Positions 19,486-30,616 of a stretch of 64,000 nt of DNA are shown in pieces. Every line of letters starts with the position of its first letter. The first letter of the stretch is position 1. Location of the stretch: assembly GCA_026214975.1 (NCBI GenBank), contig CM047808.1, positions 66,304,583 through 66,368,582 on the forward strand. The letters are read 5' to 3'. The position numbers and the translations under genes were made by a program. The DNA comes from Gentiana macrophylla. Taxonomy: Eukaryota > Streptophyta > Magnoliopsida > Gentianales > Gentianaceae. The notes beneath the pieces were generated by a model. That model was not told the DNA's origin. It did not search any database and saw nothing but the letters and a program-made list of their open reading frames with translations.

Positions 19486-21130
19486 ATTTTTGTGAAACTA
19501 GGCATCATCACAAAAATAGTGGCTGAAATTGCCATCCCATTTTTTCTTGGAAGAACTCTCTTTTTATAGGAGAGTAAATCCTTGCACTCCAAGTATTATA
19601 ATTAATTAAATAATTAATTAATTATTAATCACAATAAAGGATAATTCCATATATAATTGATTATGATCAATTAATCAATCAATTAAAAATTTACCAAAAC
19701 AAAAGAAAGTCAATTATTACGTTTTACAATGGAGATTGGCGCCACCTAGTAGGGTTTTAAGCCCACATAAAATTTCTTTTATGCGTATTATATTATTTAG
19801 CCCAACTAAATAATATCCATGCATATCAATTAATTGGTCCAGCCTAATTAATTATTTCTGAGGCCCAAATAAACAAGAATATAAGCCCAAATTATAGAAG
19901 CCACATTGGGGACCATGGACCTATAACCAGTAGCTCCAATAATTAAATACTCCTCTCATCCCATTTTATGTGTCGATTTGATTTTGCATTTTAAGCACGC
20001 TTTAAGGTGATGATAACTAAGCCAATTTTGACACTATCTTGATGAAATTACCGCCCAACCCTTCTTCATGAATTGTAGTGTAAACAAATGAGTAATTTCG
20101 TTCGAGAGATAGTGTCAAAATTGGCTTAGTTATCATCACCTTAAAATGCGTGCCAGAAAATGCAAAATGAAACTGGACACATAAAATGGGACGGAGGGAG
20201 TATATTTTTCATCTAACAGAATATATATATTAAATTATTAATTCCGATATTATGCAACCATAAACCCGAAACTGAATTCTACCAATTATGGATATATACT
20301 TGCACTCAAGCCATGGAGTAGATAAGCGTCCATTGATAAAATCACTACATATGGACTAACCCTTCATAGACTGTCCACTCTGTGTGGGATATCTCCGTAA
20401 ACCCGACACAAAATATCTTACCCTTATTTACCATTAACCCCCTGATGATCAATTAGTTCACATATCTGACTAGTGATCAATTAGTCTAATATGATCTCCC
20501 GGGATCAATCACTGTCTTAGGGCTAACAAATAAAGGGACTGTCTCTCTACTTCCCGCAGGAAGGAATGGATTCAATTTTTGTAATAATTAGAACTACTCA
20601 CTCATTAGGAGATAATGCCAATGAGAAGTGGCTAAGAACACATATTTAAGTGAACCATAACTAACATATCAAACACTACCCCGAGACAAGCAGCACCCTG
20701 TGATCACCTCAGGATTAAGGTTGATCCATCTATGATCATCTAATTATTTAATAAGATTCCTCGATTACGGAATTATATCGAGAAATTCAGATTAAATCGG
20801 TCTAGTCCTATATGAATCCCATCATATATAAATGCTCCACGTAGGTACCCTCTACCGACAGTCCGGATAAGACTATCACACTCTAAGGTGTTCTGGGTGC
20901 ATTATTGGTGTTTTAATCAAGAGACCCAAAACTCTGATTAAGTTCACCATGGACTAACAGTTTAAGTATATCACCACTAACTCAATCCTCATGTGCATGC
21001 CATACACCGAGTTAAGCGGTTACATATTGATATACTTAGTGTTTGCAGCAGTGTATTACTTAGAAGCACAAAGCAAGTAATAAGGTGAGATAAATTATGT
21101 CATCCATTATCAAAAACAATTACACCTATC
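19486..21130 (-). repeat. X-family LTR, minus strand, carrying a MITE
   Basis: It matches the reverse complement of 51370-52800 (TTATTACTTGCTTTGTGCTT, CTATCACACTCTAAGG, GGTCCATGG blocks). Minus-strand TATAAAAA lies near 19565. The outer 5' terminus (TGTTAGGTGTAGTGCC) is missing here, and the LTR stops at about 21130. The left edge carries a small perfect hairpin (TATTTTTGTGA and TCACAAAAATA, 19485-19518). Confidence 0.8.
19950..20200. mobile_element. Stowaway-like MITE, TSD TA
   Basis: This is a 251-bp non-coding element with long terminal inverted repeats: the right end reads (complement) CTCCCTCCGTCCCATTTTAT and the left end CTCCTCTCATCCCATTTTAT. Inner arms around 20008-20045 and 20107-20150 also pair. 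It is flanked by TA (19948-19949 and 20201-20202). CTCCCTCCGT is the standard terminal motif of Stowaway (Tc1/mariner-type) MITEs. The other X LTR (about 52271-52290) has the uninterrupted site. Confidence 0.93.
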
Positions 21131-22304
21131 AAAAACAATTAGTCTAATATAACAGGGGTCAAAATTGACAGGTCAAAACTCTGATCCAACCGTCCATATT
21201 GAAGCCCGAGGAGTGAAGAACAGATCTGGAAAGTTTCGTCATGATCCGAGTTCGTTTGGTTTCCCGATCATCGAAGAATTTGAATAGCTGCAGATTATGT
21301 TAGAAAGTAGTAAACCCTAGTTAGGGTTTGGTTATTTATATTCTAATAGGTTAGAGACGGAGGTGCCAACGATCCATCTTGATGTTTATTTTCCGCACTA
21401 GTATGCATGCTTAGGTTGTATATGTAGAACCGGAAAATTGCCATGACATGCATCATATCATGAATTCCACTCCATATGCATACATGTAGAAACTAATTCG
21501 AGGAATTAGTTAGGCATGTATAAAACACGCAATTAGTTTTAATTAATTGTTTGATATTAATTAGAAACTAATTAGGGTAAAAACCGAGGATCACGGGTTT
21601 TGTCAATCGTCGAGGTTTGGTGATGGATTCTCGGTGAATCCCACTCTGCGAAATCATAGGGAGTAAAATCCTGAACCTCATGGTTAAGGTGTTGGATTCT
21701 CGGTGAATTCCACCTTACCTAGACGAGATTTCATTTTTGCTCCGTAGTGTCTACATGAAAGTTTGATGTTTAAGGATTGTATAATCACGGGCAAGCATGG
21801 TTCGAAAATAGTCAAACCATGGTTGGGTGGTCAACTGAGCCACGGCTCGATCGACTTAACCCTCCACATGTGGCGTTTGCACGGGGGTCCGGCAAGGCTG
21901 AACCATCCGATAATCCACTACGGCTCAACGGAGCTCCCCTAGGCTTGACCTGTCCGACGGCCACATATGTTCCAACGAATAGGATGGGTGGGCTAGCCCA
22001 CATAACCGACACCATTCGGGCCCATGGTTTATTTTTCCTTAAAGATACATCAAGTACAAAACGAAAATCGATAACCCACCACTTTTTCAAAATATTGAGT
22101 GGGAGCGGGAGAGGCGACAGCCGACCCCACAGCCTCTACTGTTGACTCAAGCACCGTGAGAGAATGGTGGCGCCTTATGCCGGCTTTGATTTCGGTCCCC
22201 TAAGGAAGGCCTTCACCGCTTTCAAAATTCAAGGCTTGGTCTCCGAGAGGATTGGAATTTGGGTACTCACCGGGTCACTGACCGACCCTAAGGCGGCACA
22301 CTCG
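21131..22304 (+). other. X-family interior, left part, non-coding
   Basis: It lies between the broken X LTR and the Athila-like insertion. It contains two copies of a GGATTCTCGGTGAATCCCAC-type sequence (about 21623 and 21693) and a GC-richer block at 21800-22300 with no recognisable protein; the open frames there (21777-22145 both strands) lack any known motif. Probably interior of a non-autonomous element. Confidence 0.45.
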
Positions 22305-22309
22305 GGGTC

Positions 22310-23960
22310 TGATGAGAGTCAAATTGACTATCATTTACTATGTGATTATACATAGTTTATACCTTGTTTTATATGTTTCCGGGGACATTTGGTTGTATTT
22401 TGATGTATTTACACCTTGGTTATCATTTCGGGACCTAGGACGTAAAGTCCGGGATTCTCGGTCTTTTTCGGTGTAATTTATTATACTCTCGGTCACCCTA
22501 GTGTCCTGCAGGGATTATGTGTGGTATTTGTTGTGATTAAGTACAGGTATTAGGTGTTTGAGAAGGCCGGAATGCGAGTTACGAGGATTGGAACGTGTGC
22601 CCGAAGCTTACACGTTCAAACGGATCAAAACGCGGTGGTACTACAACCATACCTTCAACTTATCTGATTTTTGATCCACATTATATGCATTTTCTGGGCT
22701 GTACATCTGCATGAAAGTTGTATACAATTGAATCATATTTCCAACGCATCTTGAATCACTCGATTCGGAGGTCTAGTCACAAAGTTATGACCGATTTACG
22801 GAAGGTGTGTCAGCTAGGTATGGCTTAGGATGTTGCTGATGGAATTTGTGAAGGAAATAATCTTACGGGAGGGCGCCCGTCACCATAGGCGGCCGCCCGC
22901 CGTCCAGATCTGAACAAAAAACACTTTAAACACCCCCATTCGATGGAAATAAGAGAAGAACTGATCCCCAACTATTCTTTCTTCAGTTTTCTGCGTTTTT
23001 CTTCATATTTTTAGCTTAGATTAGGTTTAGAGGTATATTAGCTTAGATTAGTTTTAGATTGTTGTCATCCGGAGGATCTCGAAGATAGCTTGACGCGTTG
23101 TTGACGGGATTTCATTCGGAGACTCGATTTTCTACGGCATAATATATTTGGTATTTTGTTTTCATCTTTTGTTCTTGCTTTTAATCTTGCTTATGTTAAC
23201 TTTTGATGTTGATTTCTTGTTATTTCTGAGTATAATGATTAGATAATTTCCCGACAGTCGAGATATGTGATAGCCTTTGAAATCAAATCCTTAGCTCGTT
23301 GATTGAAGTGTTTTGATGTTATGATTGTTAGATTCTCGGTGTTGTTAATGTTCTAGAACTTATTCTTAATGACTTTTGTTGAACTGATCACTCAATAATT
23401 GTGTCACACGTATCGTCTTTACATATGTATTTTGCGAGAGGGTACGAGAAAAGGGGTTCTAGGATCACCGTGTAAAACCGACTGAGTTGTTCAGATTAGG
23501 TTTCGTGTGTGAGGTTTTTATCGTTGTTAACGAGCGTCTCATAGAGCGTAGACCGTGTCGGGTCAGTTGACTGTTGAATTCGACATAGGAAACTAGGTTG
23601 TTGAAATTGGCGCTTAGTTTCGGAAATAGGAGACGACATCCTTTAACAATGCCAAGAACATTAAGGCATATCGAAATCACTTCCGGTTACGAGTTAAGGT
23701 TCGATAGTAGTCGAATGGATCATAGCTCGGCTATCTTGTTTTTCGTAGTTTTAAATCATTCTTTTGTGTATATTTAGTTGTTGAAACCGGTGATCTGACA
23801 AATCACCACGTTCAAATGTGTGTTGACCTAAACTAGGGATGAGACCGACTTTGGTACTCTACCGATTCCTGTGGGGTAACGACCTTGACTCACCAATTCT
23901 AGGCTATAGTTGACCCGGTACACTTTGCGGTGAGATTGTAAACTTAGAAAAGGCCGATCA
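22310..23960 (+). repeat. Athila-like 5' LTR (1651 bp)
   Basis: It starts TGATGAGAGTCAAATTGAC and ends AAAAGGCCGATCA, matching 26629 onward and 32321-32795. It contains two GCGCCCGTC/CGCCCGCCG-type motifs at about 22869-22905. The region aligning to about 22878-23500 is missing from the 3' LTR. Confidence 0.92.
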
Positions 23961-23964
23961 AGTT

Positions 23965-23986
23965 TTAGGCGCCGTTCTTTGGGGAA
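23965..23986 (+). other. Primer binding site, Asp-tRNA type
   Basis: TTAGGCGCCGTTCTTTGGGG follows the LTR end by a few bases. TGGCGCCGTTGCCGGGG is the usual form of this site in Athila/Tat elements; the copy here is diverged. Confidence 0.75.
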
Positions 23987-24163
23987 TCGGGTTGATATCT
24001 TGTAAGTTAGTTAAGTTCTTAGGATTAGATCGTTTTTATTATTTGTTTTTTATGTATAGTTTGTTTTATTTTGTTGTTGATGAAGTGTCACACCATTTAC
24101 TTCGGTAGTTGTAGTGACTAGATACCGTGATTGTGTTCGTGTTATTTCCCTGTTTGCAGATAA

Positions 24164-24501
24164 TGAATCCATACTACAATTACGGCTTATTTCCATACCC
24201 ATTCGGATATTATAATTACTGTGCTATGGGTTACGGAACACAACCTTATTATCAGTTCAACCCAAACGCCGCATTATACGGGAATGCATGGGATAATGCC
24301 CCATGTTACTTTGAGCAACAACTCGATACTACTCCACCTCTACAATCAGAGACCTTGACGGATGAACAGATGGCACTTGAACAGTTGAGTAAAGTGGTCC
24401 AAGTGCACTATAAAGAGTACGTTAAAGAGCTACAAGAGTTTCGTAAGGACATGGAAACGACGCAAACATCCATACAAATATTGGAGCTTAATGTGCAATA
24501 A
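24164..24501 (+). CDS. Short open frame, Tyr-rich, then coiled-coil-like
   Basis: From the Met at 24164 the frame reads MNPYYNYGLFPYPFGYYNYC, then a QLDTTPPLQSETLTDEQ segment and a helical acidic/basic tail (YVKELQEFRKDMETTQTSIQ) ending at a TAA. It lies where gag would begin. I recognise no family. It may be the N-terminal remnant of an Athila-type gag or a short peptide kept by a non-autonomous element. A second frame at 24538-24795 follows closely and is equally unknown. Confidence 0.35.
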
Positions 24502-24799
24502 CTGTTTGAGGAGTCTGAGAGGAGAGAGCAAGAAAGTATGATTGAAATCACCCCGGAAGAACAATACGAGGACGGTATGACTTTTGTATCTATTGAGCCA
24601 GCTGTTCCGTATTCACTTAGCCCTAATGTTATTTCTTCAGGGGTGCATCCTATTGAGTATGTTGTTGATATTGAGCCTACATGTTATTACTTAGGGGTTG
24701 AGTTATTGTGGTTTGGGATATGTTTTAGTTCAGGGAGAGTGAATTCGTTGTTTGGGCAACGGATTCATCGAACCATTCATGGTGGTGGGGATTGAGCCC

Positions 24800-26590
24800 C
24801 GTTTTGATATTGTTTTATTTTCCGGGGGTGCTCAATTCCTATGATTTTGTGAATGAGACACAACGGTTTGCTCTCCTTTGGTATAGCTATCCTTGATATA
24901 TTTCGGGTTAGAGAGTCTAACTGAGGACTATAAACTCAGAATGTATTTTTATCTCTTTTCTTCCCCTAGTGTGTCATTGTGTTTCTTTAGTGTGCATTCG
25001 GGTAAATTTTGTTGTAATATAACCCGATGTAGTGTGTATTATGGGGGTTAGTGTGGTGTTTTTGGTTTTTGTTGAATCGTGGTTGTCCGTCTAGTTTCAT
25101 TTCATTATCTCCATACCTCTGTATCTCGTGTAGTTGTTGTTTCTGTTGATATTAGCACAGGTACCCTGGGAGGACTTTCTACGGATGGCACGTGATCGTA
25201 CTCACACCATTTTCCGGTTGTAAGCTAACTTTTCTACCCTTATCCTTCGTGTTTCGTTTTAAAGTAAGGGGTGGTTAGTTTAGCTTAAATGTCCCGTATT
25301 CATGCCGAACGAGTTATACTTAGCAATTGTTATCCCTTTAGTTTAAATGAGTCATTTTCCAAGAATTTTAATGGCTTTGACATTGATTTTGATACATCGA
25401 GCCTTCGGTATTGTTTTGATAAACATATATTGATTGTATAAATGCATTTCATTCGAGTTGAGATCTTGTATTGAGTATCGAATAGTTCCATCACGTTAAC
25501 CGGCGTCATTTATCACCATGATTAGTGGACGATTATAGTTGTCGTATGACCCGGTTACCTAAAACTTATATTAGTAACTTCGAGGCGAAATAGAAAGGTC
25601 TTCGTTGTTAGGTACGGGATGATGGTTTTGGCATTTATTTTGACCCGATCAGAGCCAAATGCCATCCTTAATGTTGATCCACAGTTACCCCTCTCAGCCT
25701 TTTGTAGGGTGGTTAGACCGCCGCCCGAATCAAGCCATTTGTTACTAACTGTATAATCGATGTCCCTAGCCTTATTTCGGTCTACATATCTTTGACTACC
25801 TTGCAATTGAGCTTTTATTTCCGCAGATTTATACGATATTGCGAGATGTTGTGGTATGGGAGTTTTGTTGTGACATTGTATTATTCGAGTTATCCAGTAT
25901 GAGTGTGTGACAGTGTGTTGGTTCGACTTTGTTCGGAATTTTGATGTGTATAGTTTTATACATATAGGTATATAGTTTGAAAAAAAAAATATAAGAAAAA
26001 AAAAACAAAAAAAAAGATAGAAGAAGAAAAAAAATGAAACAGAGAGTGTATATATATTTAGAGTATGTGTTTTTATTTTTAGAAAGTGTCCAGAAAATAA
26101 TGGACCAAGTTATTGTTGTTTAGAGTCGGAGTTGGGGTTTATTTCGGATATCGAGATTGTTTTTATAGTTGGAGAGTTAGAGGCGTTTGAAACCAAGTTT
26201 CATATTTATTTTTCTCGGTTAAAGCTCGTTTGCACCTTCTTTTTCTATTTTTATCGTAAGTATCCTTTCGTAGCCCTAACCTAAGCCTAAACGATATAAC
26301 CGTGCAAGTCCTGCCCGATCGTACTAGACGACGATGGACCTCGATTAGTGGAGATGTTTACGAAATATAAGCCTATGGTGTAACCTCGGTAAATTATACG
26401 TCTATAATCTAAACCGGTCATTGGTGATAAATGTTGAAAAAGCTATACACACACGTTCTTTTCTCAATACAAGGTAGAACTTAAATCTTATGCATTTATA
26501 TCATATACTTGTGTTTTTACCATTTCAATTCTTATATACTAGATGTATAATTACAATGTTGACTCCATCTTTATTTTTGAATCGCTCATT
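24800..26590 (+). other. Athila-like interior without recognised genes
   Basis: About 1.8 kb with no long frame. It contains an A-rich purine tract at 25980-26040. Nothing resembling RT or integrase is seen on either strand. Confidence 0.6.
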
Positions 26591-26628
26591 TTTGCTCGAG
26601 GGCGAGCAAAAGCTATGTAGAGGGTTGT
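26591..26628 (+). other. Pre-LTR hairpin and polypurine tract
   Basis: An eight-base perfect stem (TTTGCTCG and CGAGCAAA) with an AGGG loop lies at 26591-26610, followed by a purine-rich AGCTATGTAGAGGGTTGT that abuts the 3' LTR at 26629. Confidence 0.75.
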
Positions 26629-27191
26629 TGATGAGAGTCAAATTGACTATCATTTACTATGTGATTATACCCGTTTATACCTTGTTTTATATGTTTCGGG
26701 GACATTTGGTTGTATTTTGATGTATTTACACCTTGGTTATCATTTCGGGTACTAGGACGTAAAGTCCGGGATTCTCGGTCTTTTTCGGTGTAATTTACTA
26801 TACTCTCGGTCACCCTAGTGTCCTGTAGGGATTATGTGCGGTATTTGTTGTGATTAAGTACAGGTATTAGGTGTTCGAGAAGGCCGGAATGCGATCTACG
26901 AGGATTGGAACGTGTGCCCGAAGCTTACACGTTCAAACAGATCAAAACGCTGTGGACTACAACCATACCTTCCACTGATCTGCATTTTTATCCACTGTAG
27001 AGACATATTCTGGGCTAGACATCTTCATGAAAGTTTTTTACAATTGAATCAAATTTCCAACGCAACTTGAATCACTCGATTCGGAGGTCTACAAACAAAG
27101 TTATGACCGATTTACTGAAGGTGTGTCAGCTAGGTGTGGCTTAGGATGTTGCCGATGGAATTGGTGAAGGAAATAATCTGACGGGCGGGCG
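26629..27191 (+). repeat. Athila-like 3' LTR, first part
   Basis: It matches 22310-22877 and breaks within GGGCGGGCGCC, where the copia primer site region follows. Confidence 0.9.
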
Positions 27192-27198
27192 CCAACAA

Positions 27199-27211
27199 TT
27201 GGTATCGGAGC
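27199..27211 (+). other. Copia primer binding site
   Basis: TTGGTATCGGAGC, the initiator-Met type with one change, two bases after CCAACA. Confidence 0.8.
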
Positions 27212-27298
27212 AACTCTTCCATCCGGAAGTGATCCAAAGATATCTTTCAAACCAGTTGTTGAAGACTCTTCACTGTATCAGTTGTTGAAGCACCTAGT

Positions 27299-28086
27299 TT
27301 GATTTCAATGTCTACATCTAGAATTATGAGTTGGCTTACTCACCCCCTGACTAACTGTTTGCAAAATATATCTGATTTTCAGGATCAAATAGTTGAAAGG
27401 TTCAGTGTGACAAATCTGCATACAAATCCAGAACCTCAACTCAGTGATGATGTGAATACAAACTTCAATGTTTATATAGAAAAATCCAGAGAAGTTCCAT
27501 CACAAAGAAATCTCTCGAGAAAAAAGAAAAGTTGTTGCAAATCACCATTGAAGGTTCATTAGAGCAACAAAAGGATGAACAATCAGATTTTAAAACTATA
27601 TCAAACCATCATGAAAAGGTACATTCTTCAACTCAGTTATCACTCGCTTAACTCAGTAAAAGAAACTCTGAACTTGTCAAGATAGCCGAAAAACTTACGT
27701 TGGAACTAAAATTAAAAGACGGAGAACTTGACAAAGCAAAAGATTGGAATGAGTTTCTTGAAACTGATTTGTCAAATCTTGCTGAAATATTAATACTCAG
27801 CAAAATTGACAAAAGCAATGATGACCCCCCACCCCTACCCAGTCTTGAGATTTCAAAGAGCATAAAATCTAGACATCAAGTTACTGGAAGACCTAGTAGA
27901 TTACACAAAGAAGTCAAGGATGAAAAATCTAAAAGAATCCTTGTGAAATCAACTAAGGTTGAGCGTAATGGTTCATCTAGAAAAGATATGAGAAAGCCTA
28001 ATTCTCTCATCGAAGAAACTGAAAATAATACTTCAGTAACTAATCCAGCCGGACCCAAAAAGATATGTGTACCGAAGAAAACTTAA
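27299..28086 (+). pseudogene. Unrecognised broken frames in copia interior
   Basis: Two frames (27299-27562 and 27700-28086) encode charged, helical, Lys/Ser-rich sequence (LELKLKDGELDKAKDWNEFL, KSKRILVKSTKVERNGSSRK). No Gag or zinc knuckle is evident. It may be a decayed accessory or gag-like region of a non-autonomous element. Confidence 0.35.
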
Positions 28087-28421
28087 AACTGTTTTGCAGT
28101 CCAAGTCAGTTCTCAATGTTGAATCCTGAAGAAACTGACTTCTAAACAAAAGCTGATGAAGGGCAATTTGGTCAAAAGAAGAAAACTTTCCTACTACCAT
28201 CTGACGCTTGGGCTGACATGACAAATCACTCGAAGCCACATGTCAATCTAGGAGAAAAAGTAGATGCATATCCCTACAAATCTCATTGATTGTGACACGA
28301 CTCTCATTTTGAAAACGATTGAAAAACGCAATCTTGACGGAATCCGGTTCAATCAACTTCAAAGCATTCAAAGTTCTTTCAAAGAATTTTTGAATCAGAA
28401 AATCCATGAATCGTTACAACA

Positions 28422-28934
28422 TTGATGACGGAATCACCACGATCAGGGAGATTTTTGTCAAAAATTTTCAAACTCAAATTATCGACACAAATTGCAAGCA
28501 AAATCAAGAAAATTCAAGGATTAGAGAACTTGATCGATACAAAGGTTACTACTTTGTGTCCCGGCGGCATTAAGGACTTCTTCAAAAATGCCACAATCAC
28601 CAACAATGGACAAAGCTTGGGACAAGCTGTTCAAGACAAAAGTATTAATGTTGATGAACATTTGCTTTCACTAGTCTTTGGCTTTGACATACTTGGAGGA
28701 TCTTCATCTTTCACCTTTGGAAATGAAGAAAAAGATAAGCTTTGGAACGTCACTGCAATCAACAAGAATGAGAAGAATTTCATTGGATCCATCTACCAAC
28801 AAAAACCAGAGTTCGCATTTTTGACAATTCTTCTAACCAAAAATGTCATTGGTCATGCCAGGAATTTTTACACTCTCTCAACAGACAAACTTAAGCTGAT
28901 CTATGACATCTGGTTTGAGGAAAGATTTGACTAG
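28422..28934 (+). CDS. Env-like / plant transposon-type protein remnant
   Basis: A 170-codon open frame with GGIKDFFKNATITNNGQSLG, INVDEHLLSLVFGFDILGGS, SFTFGNEEKDKLWNV and FLTILLTKNVIGHARNFYTL. The sequence pattern recalls the env-like or 'putative plant transposon protein' domain found downstream of pol in some long copia elements. That match is from memory and is tentative. No signal peptide or membrane segment is apparent. It lies in the 3' half of the interior, where such a gene would sit; the pol genes before it are absent. Confidence 0.4.
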   Translation: MMTESPRSGRFLSKIFKLKLSTQIASKIKKIQGLENLIDTKVTTLCPGGIKDFFKNATITNNGQSLGQAVQDKSINVDEHLLSLVFGFDILGGSSSFTFGNEEKDKLWNVTAINKNEKNFIGSIYQQKPEFAFLTILLTKNVIGHARNFYTLSTDKLKLIYDIWFEERFD

Positions 28935-30600
28935 AACAAGTTTATTCTGAATTACTTGATCAAACAGGTTTCGGACGAAAAGGAGAAAGTACAAGGAAAG
29001 AAGCCTTCTGAAGAAAATTTTTTACTGAAAAAGGTCTACACCTATCTAGTCCAAAGTATACTAGATCATCTAACCATCTCCAAATCATCTCCACCCGAAG
29101 TAAAACAAAAACCTATGTCCACCAGAGCTTAAAAGAGGAAAGTCATTGAATAAGAAGAAAGTGAAATCTCATATTCCAGTTCAAGCGAGATTATAAGGTT
29201 GGATGAGAGAACTCTGAGAAGACAGAAAAGGATTTGGAACAAGCTTCAGATAAAGAAAACTGAAACTAAGGATATATTTCAGATTGAAGATTGTGAGACT
29301 GAAGGAAGTGAAGAAAGCGAAGGAAGCAAGGTTAAAGAAACCGAAATGAGTTAACGAGAATGAGACGGAAGGAAGCAAGCCGAGATGAAACGAGAGATGA
29401 TGAAGAAAGCTGGATCGAAAGGTGTTGAAAAAAGCGAATGGAGCGATTGTGAAGAAAGTGAACTACCCACTTTGCTACGTATGGGGAGTACACTGAAGGG
29501 AAAAGAGAAGCCGTGGAGGATGCTGAATTTTGCCAGGCTGAGTATGAAAAAGAACTGACAATTCCTGATGTTCATTTTTATTATCCTGCGGCCAGTACCT
29601 CATCTCAGGCCCATGTAGCATCAACAAGTAAGTCTACAGCTGAAACATCACAGCAGCTATCAACTGAAACAATTGAAAAATTGGAAAAAGTGAAAGAAAT
29701 CATTGAAAGTGTGATGCTGACATTGGAAGACAAGTTTTTCAATCTACATGAGTTGATTGGAAGAATGCATTATTCAGGACTGAACAATTTTTCCAAAATC
29801 ATCACCTTACGCAAACTGTTTGAAGAAAGCTTTATATTATCTTCAAACAAGGGGAAGATAAAGCTAAAGGTGATGAAGAGAAAATTGAAGGTGTTGCTGG
29901 TATTACTGATGAAGAGAAAGCTGAAGAGGTCTATGCCAAATGGTTGATTAAAGAACAAGGAGAACAAATAGATAATGATCTACAGACCATTGATCTACTG
30001 TCTATTCAATAGACTGAATGAGCAATTGACATTCTGATCGAGGAGCTGATTAAAGAAGAAACCTTCACTGAAACAAGAACCGAAAAAGATGAAGAAACCT
30101 CAGTTCAAGCTGTGCTGAGTATCAGAAAGAAACTTGAAATCTGTATCAGATTGAAAGAAAATCTAAGAGCATCAAAAGATAGTTGGACAAGAAATGAGGG
30201 GGAAAGGACTAAAGGGAAGGAACTAAGTCTTATTTCAGAGGAAGAGGAGAAAATAATGAGTTAAGAAACTAAGGATATTTTGATCAAACTGAAGAACCAA
30301 GACAATGAAGAGGCTAATCGGTTGATCAGTGAATATCTGGAAATCAAGCCTAGAGATGGTGAATCAGTTGAAGAAGGAAAAGAAAGAAGACTTCTGGAAA
30401 CCAAAAGAGGCATTTTTCTTGGATAAAAGGTGTTGGCTTGTGAAAAAGAAAAGATATAATTTATCCAGTTTTAACTCAGTTTGTTTCAACCTTAACTTTG
30501 TAATAGACTCAGTTGTTTTGCCTGTTATCTTAATTTGATTTGTTATGATTTCTTGCATTATTCCCTTATTATTGCTTTTAGGGATGGTTATGATACATCA
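28935..30600 (+). pseudogene. Degenerate Lys/Glu-rich 3' interior of copia element
   Basis: Broken frames rich in Glu, Lys and Ser (29513-29947: EKLEKVKEIIESVMLTLEDK, LHELIGRMHYSGLNNFSKII) are followed by an untranslated tail. They probably continue the env-like region. A similar tail precedes the LTR at 1170. Confidence 0.4.
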
Positions 30601-30616
30601 TCAAAAAGAGGGAAAT
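30601..30616 (+). other. Copia polypurine tract
   Basis: TCAAAAAGAGGGAAAT directly precedes TGTTGG. It is typical of SIRE-like copia elements. Confidence 0.8.

Noticed and set aside
21777..22355. GC-richer open frames on both strands in the X interior
   Set aside because: No domain, no conserved motif, and both strands are open over the same stretch, as expected for composition rather than coding.
25555..25806. Minus-strand open frame in the Athila-like interior
   Set aside because: No motif is recognised and the region is otherwise non-coding; length is within chance expectation.
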